The position numbers and the translations under genes are program-made. Under the pieces are notes generated by a model. That model worked only from the letters and a program-made list of their open reading frames with translations. It had not been told where the DNA came from and made no database searches. A stretch of 64,000 bases of DNA from assembly GCA_024180945.1 (NCBI GenBank), contig JAKSGN010000038.1, forward strand, positions 1,116,001 through 1,180,000, in the 5' to 3' direction. This document shows positions 59,192 through 64,000 of this stretch, piece after piece; positions within the stretch are counted from its first letter, which is position 1, and each line of letters begins with the position of its first letter. Source of the DNA: Macrophomina tecta. Taxonomy: Eukaryota > Ascomycota > Dothideomycetes > Botryosphaeriales > Botryosphaeriaceae.

Positions 59192-61058
59192 TTACTTTTC
59201 CACATCCGACGAGGCCGCCTTACCCGCATCAACAAACCCCTGCTCCGTGTCCAGCTCTCGCTCAAGTGAATACGCTTTCGTGAAAGCCAAACTAGATATG
59301 AGCGCCGCACAACCCAACGCGCCCATGGCCACCCACAACACGCGCAGCGACTCACAATACGCGTTCACCAGCTCCGGCACCATCGCCATCTTGGCCACGT
59401 CGCCACTGCTCCGCATCGCCTTAATACTCTCAACCAGCGCGCTGACGTCCTTGCTGATCTGGGCCGCGTGCGCCGCCAGGTACGTATTCGCCGAGTCGCC
59501 CAGCTCCTGACGCATGACGTTCTGCACGACGGAGCCGCCCGACGCGACGCCCAGCATCTGGCCGTAGTTGCGGAAGAAGGTGCTCAGCGCCGCGGCGACG
59601 GGCATGTCGGCCGTCGACGCCGCCGCCTGGTTGCACAGGCTCAGCGATGGGTACAGCACCCCCAGCCCGACGCCCGACACCAGCGCCATCGGGATCCATT
59701 TGCGTGACGGGGTCGAGGCATCGAAGAAGATCATCAGGCCGACTCCCACTGCCACAAGCAGCCAGCCGCTCCAGATCGCCCACCGGTAGCGCCCGATGCG
59801 CGCGACGAGCACGCCCCCGACGACGGCGGTAGGCGCGACGGTGAAGGTCCACGGGAAGAGCCCGACGCCCGAGCCGATGGGCGACATGTTCTTGGCGGCT
59901 TCGAAATACATGGGCATGTAGAAGAGAATGCCCCATTGCACCATGCCGTGGACGACGAGGCCGAGGTACGTGCAGAGGGAGGTGCGCGATCGGAAGAGGC
60001 TGCCGGGGAGGACGGGGTTGCCGGCCATGTATTTGGACCAGAGGATGAAGAGGACCATGCCAGCGGCACCGGCGCAAAGGGGCGTGACCGTGCGCCAATG
60101 GTTCCAGGCGTAGATTGTTCCGCCCTGGCAGGGGTTGTCAACTGGGAGAACACTGACGGAGTAGGGGCTGGTGTGCTTACCCAGGTAATAGGGATGAGGA
60201 CCGACGTCGTGGATGCGACGAACAACACTGAACCCACCCAGTCGATCTTCTTCAGCTTTTCGCCGAAACTGCCGGGCTTGTATTTCAAGTTGAGGAAGAT
60301 GGGGATCATGACGAAGGCCACGCCACAGAACGGAATGTTCAACCAGAAGATCCACCTCTGCGTGTGCGTTAGTACCGACGGAGCGAAGTGAAAGGACTCT
60401 ATCTTACCCAAGATACTTTCTCAGAGAGCACACCACCGATTACGGGACCAGTCACGCTACCAATTGCCCACGTCATGGCGATGATACCCACATACTTGCC
60501 GCGCTCCTTCAGCGGAGCCAGGTCAGTGATGATGACATTGGTCAGTGCCTGGATGCCACCTCCACCCACACCTTGGACAGAGCGGCCAATGAGTAAGGCT
60601 GTGAAGTCTTGAGAGGTAGCTCCAATGATAGCGCCGGCAGTGAAGAAGGTAAGCGCTGTGAGAAGCATAGGCTTGCGCCCAAATACTTGAGAGAATGAGG
60701 CGAAGCTTGGCTGGAAGACGGTTGCAGTGAGGAGGAAAGAAGTGCCGCTCCAGAATGCCTCTATGCCTGAGCCATGGAGATCTTCTGCGATAATCTGGAT
60801 ATGCGCTGTCAGCGAAGCACCCCAAGTGCACATGCCAGAGGCCGAATGATAACTTACCGGAAGAGCAACAGGCAAGCAAGATGCATCCAGCGCTGAAACT
60901 AGGTTGACGACGCAAAGGCAGCTAAATGCTGCAAAAAATCGCCAACCCAGAGCGCTTGGCGCAGCAGCTTTCTCGTTGCCGGGGGCATCGCGCCTTTCAA
61001 TGGATGTTCTCGCCGACTTAATTTCAAGGTAAAAATCTGGGTCTGCGTAGTGAGCCAT
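59192..61058 (-). CDS. MFS DHA2-type (14-TM) multidrug efflux transporter, four exons
   Basis: Predicted 565-residue drug:proton antiporter of the DHA2 family, the type that often exports toxins or fungicides at the plasma membrane. Minus-strand exons are 61058-60858, 60794-60408, 60357-60181 and 60124-59192; introns are 63, 50 and 56 nt, all phase 0. TM1 contains LDASCLPVALP and is joined by splicing to IIAEDLHGSG. Then come FWSGTSFLLTATVFQP, FGRKPMLL (motif A), GRSVQGVGGGGI, and WAIGSVTGPVIGG, the antiporter motif C. RWIFWLNIPFCG follows intron 2, and later GSGVGLFPWTF and ALSTFFRNYGQMLGVASGG are typical DHA2 segments. An acidic, Lys-rich tail ends the protein. The true start is ATG 61058; the frame's upstream extension begins with TTG. 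No biosynthetic enzyme lies next to it, so the substrate is unknown. Confidence 0.92.
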
Positions 61059-62695
61059 TTTCAGTGACCAGATCAACGAACTGATTTCTTGAATTCACAG
61101 GATAGCCCGAATCAGCGTCGCGCTCAAATATTGCATGAGTATATACCATGGCAGGAGGCGACAGCTACAAATATATGAGGAAGACGTTGACGCGTAGGTC
61201 TTCAAGGAGAAGCGATGTCCCGACCGGTTGCAGCCGTGCTCAGCGCCTGCAGCCACACGACCACTAGCCCTCAAGGATTTGCTAAAGGTACGGCAGATGA
61301 GCCTCCACCGTAGGTGCCTAGTCTCCAAAGTACACATCTGTGCGATTGACGCAGAATCCAACCGCAGGCGCCTGCGTCATATGCCGGGCCTGCGGAGGAG
61401 TACCATCCAGTCGTCTCTTCCTAAGTCAACCATGGGAGGATAAGAGTGACTGCCGTTCACTACTGAAGATTCTACACGATGAATATTAATGTTTTCAATG
61501 GGACTCTGCCGTGCAGCAGTATTCCAGTATCCCTCACTCCGCTTAAATAAGCTATGCCGAGATTGGTCTGGGTCTGGGATGTGCCGACCGGTGTGACGGA
61601 CAGGCGGGACAGCCAGAGGTACAGAATCGCACGTGTCTTCCTGTCAAAAGCGGATGCATGGCTTGGCCGAAGTAGCAGCGGGCGACCGATTCGGCTGAAG
61701 GCTAGTGAGAAAGTCCCGGAGCTCCAGATTAGCACTTCACGGAGTTGCCGACGTGCACCGTTTGCAGACATTGAGGCTGAAAATTGCTGGAGCGGCTGTG
61801 GAACGTGGCGCATGCGGCTGCAGTCCTTGCAGCTGAAGCCACGCGATTTTTCCGCCAACTGCTGTTAGCACACTTTTTCACTCCTTTCCTTCTGTCCATC
61901 AACCAATCCACCGCCTCAAAAGATGGCGAGAAAGGAAAGGCTGCAATAGACTGGGCTTCAGGGCTTAACCAGCTCCGAGTTCCATTTGGAGATGCAAGTT
62001 CAATATTTGTGTCTTTGGAAGTCGCCGTTCGGACATGAATAATAGCGACAGGTGCCATATACTTATCTCCGCGGATGCGGCTCTCAGCCGCTTCTTTAGC
62101 GCACCGCTACAACGCCACTATCTGCTGGAGGCGCCGACGAGACGGCAAAATATCTCGTGGACGCGTCGCCCTCGGCCCATCCCCTCAGGACTAACCTATC
62201 GCCATACAGCCTCCAAATTTCGGAAATATCCGTTGTACTTACACCATCTTCTCCCTTTCTCTACCATCTTTGGCATTGAACGATTTCCATCTTCTCTGGA
62301 TTTGCATCCATCGTGGCGCCGGCTTCGAAGACGAAGCTTTTTGGTGGCTGCCGCACCGACGGAGAAATCCGACACATGTCACGTCGGCGCTCGTAGGCAG
62401 CGTTCCGGAAGTGTGCTGTTGCGCTCAAGAGCATCAATCTGAAGACACAAGGATGCAGCCACCTTCAATAGCCATCGGTCTTGCCGTCAGCCTCGTCGAT
62501 ATCGTCAAGTGTGTCCGGCAGATATTTTCGTTCCTCAAGAAGGCCATCCGTGTCCCTCTCGCTGTAACCATATGTTCTTACTCCCCTCACATCCTTTCTG
62601 AGGCCTACACACGAGACACCATCCTTACAAATTTCTCCTTTCCTTTAACCTTCTCATCATATCCATTTTAATATCCAAAGCAGACAACAAGCAAA
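61059..62695. other. Intergenic, no gene supported
   Basis: Frames such as 62035-62442 overlap others and show no domain. The last 150 bp is a CT-rich leader before the ATG at 62696, typical of a fungal promoter and 5' UTR. Confidence 0.45.
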
Positions 62696-63259
62696 ATGTC
62701 TGCGAGCTGCCTACACGAAGCCATAGGCTGCATGGCCTATTACACGCTCAAGCCCATTGTTGCTTGCCACACTATCTTCTATTACGTGTGGAACGCCGGC
62801 CGCATTCTCCGCTCGATGTCTGCTGCTTCCACTACTTCCTTCAATGGAACGACCTCTTCACTTCCACCTCCTCAACTTTACGAACGCCCCACTTCATCAC
62901 GATGTTCGGACCGATCTACAGACATTATCCTCCAGCGGCAGCTGGCTCAGATCGAAGCCGAGAGAGCGCGCTGGAGCCTCAACAGGCCCCCTTCCTACCG
63001 CACGTACGAAACCACAAGGGATTTGCCGCCACAGTTGCCAGAATTCAAATTTGGCCTCCCTGAGAAAGAAGCGGGTGGGAATATTTTCCCCGAAAAACAC
63101 TTCAAGATTGTGGTGCGGCCGATGGAAGACGATGTACGGCCGAAGCCCCTTTTCTCGCAGCCGCATTTTGACGAGAAGATGATTTACCTTCCTGGATCTT
63201 ATGGCAGCCATTTTGGAATGGCCGTTCACAGCACATCTGCTGGGATCGGCGTTTATTGA
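62696..63259 (+). CDS. Hypothetical protein, 187 residues, unrecognised
   Basis: Single-exon frame with a good start context (AAAATG) after a long pyrimidine-rich leader. Residues 1-40 are Cys- and Tyr-rich and partly hydrophobic (YYTLKPIVACHTIFYYVW), perhaps a membrane-associated segment. A Ser/Thr-rich stretch follows, then a helical charged segment (LQRQLAQIEAERARW) at about 81-95 that may form a coiled coil. A long Pro-rich middle part is followed by HFKIVVRPMEDDVRPKPL. The C-terminus is Gly/Ser/Tyr-rich. Codon use looks coding and no competing frame is better. I recognise no domain, and an intron near the 3' end cannot be excluded. Confidence 0.6.
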   Translation: MSASCLHEAIGCMAYYTLKPIVACHTIFYYVWNAGRILRSMSAASTTSFNGTTSSLPPPQLYERPTSSRCSDRSTDIILQRQLAQIEAERARWSLNRPPSYRTYETTRDLPPQLPEFKFGLPEKEAGGNIFPEKHFKIVVRPMEDDVRPKPLFSQPHFDEKMIYLPGSYGSHFGMAVHSTSAGIGVY

Positions 63260-63932
63260 GCACTTAGAATGTGTTCAGCGTAAGGATGTTACCGAAGGCG
63301 AAGCCCACGATAGAGCGAACGAATTGGAGGGGACATGAGTCAGTAGAGAGAGTGCTGAGGACTAAGAAGGAATACCGGCAATGATGCCACTTATTGATCA
63401 CTACTACCAAACGAAGGATGGAAAGTCTAGTCTATACTCTCTTTCAGACATTCTATATCTCGCAAACGGCATACGAGCATACTATATAGTCAACTTCCGA
63501 AAACCTAATAATCTGAAAAAAAAAAAAAAAAAAAAAAACTCATATTACACTCCCGCGTTCCGCTGAATTGATGCTGGTTCACGATGTCAGTATCAAAACT
63601 CCTGCGACCGGCCATCACGTCACGGAGTCGAAACATCACGCCTGCCACAGATGATATCATAGCTCCTAAATGTTCCTATCTAGGTAAATGAATGCCTGAG
63701 TTCACCACCCCAACCCTTCTTCGCGCTTGCACCTTCTAACACCAAAGACCCTCGTAGGCAGAGATTGAAAGCGCTGAGGACGCTGAAAAGGAAAAGCGCA
63801 GGGTCCAGTGACCAGAAGTCGTTGCCGGGTTACAGCATCTTCCTTCCCCACCGTCAAGCCGAAACTCGGCGGGGCTGGAACAGCCATCTCTCAGACAACT
63901 TACAAACATCTCCAAGCACCACGAGCAACATC
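63260..63932. other. Intergenic with 23-A tract, no gene seen
   Basis: Holds the 3' end of the hypothetical gene and the promoter of the partial SDR gene. A run of 23 A lies at 63516-63538. Confidence 0.5.
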
Positions 63933-64000
63933 ATGTCGGTTCTTACCACGGATCTTAGATCCCACCTCGCGCTCGTCACCGGCGCCAGCGGTGGCATCGG
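63933..64000 (+). CDS. Short-chain dehydrogenase/reductase, 5' end only (runs off the window)
   Basis: ATG at 63933 follows a CAACATC leader. The visible 22 residues read through LALVTGASGGIG, the TGxxxGxG cofactor motif of classical SDR enzymes, at about residues 16-23. The gene is cut by the right edge, so length, introns and subfamily are unknown. Confidence 0.75.
   Translation, partial: MSVLTTDLRSHLALVTGASGGI

Overview
This window is nuclear DNA of a filamentous ascomycete. Genes are intron-bearing, most introns are 48-80 nt with GT..AG ends and CTNAC-type branch sites, and the protein families are typically fungal (GH18 chitinase, Dit1 isocyanide synthase family, CYP56, Ctr copper transporter, quinate-permease-like and DHA2 MFS carriers). 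About 26.6 kb in the middle carries the TpA-rich, CpA-poor signature of repeat-induced point mutation (RIP). I cannot name the species.

Layout. 0.26-5.5 kb: an FAD-dependent oxidoreductase, a small secreted protein made of four 20-residue repeats, and a secreted GH18 chitinase. 5.6-10.5 kb: gene-poor, with a clean 136-bp solo Copia LTR and a broken F-box-type gene. 10.5-37.1 kb: one RIP-mutated stack of nested LTR retrotransposons. A Copia element (A) of about 5.5 kb is split by a Gypsy-type element (B) of about 11.9 kb. B is split by a chromodomain Gypsy element (C) of about 7.8 kb. B and C each also hold a much less mutated solo LTR (D, 797 bp; E, 609 bp). Each insertion is bounded by a 5-bp target duplication (A TTTTT; B ACTAC/ACTAT; C TTAAA; D CTTTC; E GTCCT), so the order of events can be read directly. 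37.2-41.7 kb: a short-chain dehydrogenase whose stop lies 91 bp from the Copia LTR, then an unrecognised decayed gene.

41.7-50.7 kb is the most interesting genic part. It holds a Ctr-type copper transporter, a Dit1/PvcA-family isocyanide synthase, a divergent P450 that matches yeast Dit2 (CYP56) motif by motif, and a DHA1 transporter of the Dtr1/Qdr type. Together these look like a complete dityrosine (DIT1-DIT2-DTR1) module: Dit1 makes a formyl/isocyanide-tyrosine type precursor, Dit2 couples two units oxidatively, and the transporter exports the product. In S. cerevisiae only DIT1 and DIT2 are adjacent. The copper transporter next door is notable because isocyanides bind copper.

51.4-64 kb: a second F-box pseudogene, a quinate-permease-like sugar porter, a malate/L-lactate-type dehydrogenase (Ldh2 family), a 14-TM DHA2 drug-efflux-type MFS protein, an unrecognised 187-residue protein, and the first 68 bases of another short-chain dehydrogenase at the right edge. 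Exon borders were placed by eye from splice signals and frame continuity; no alignment or RNA evidence was available.
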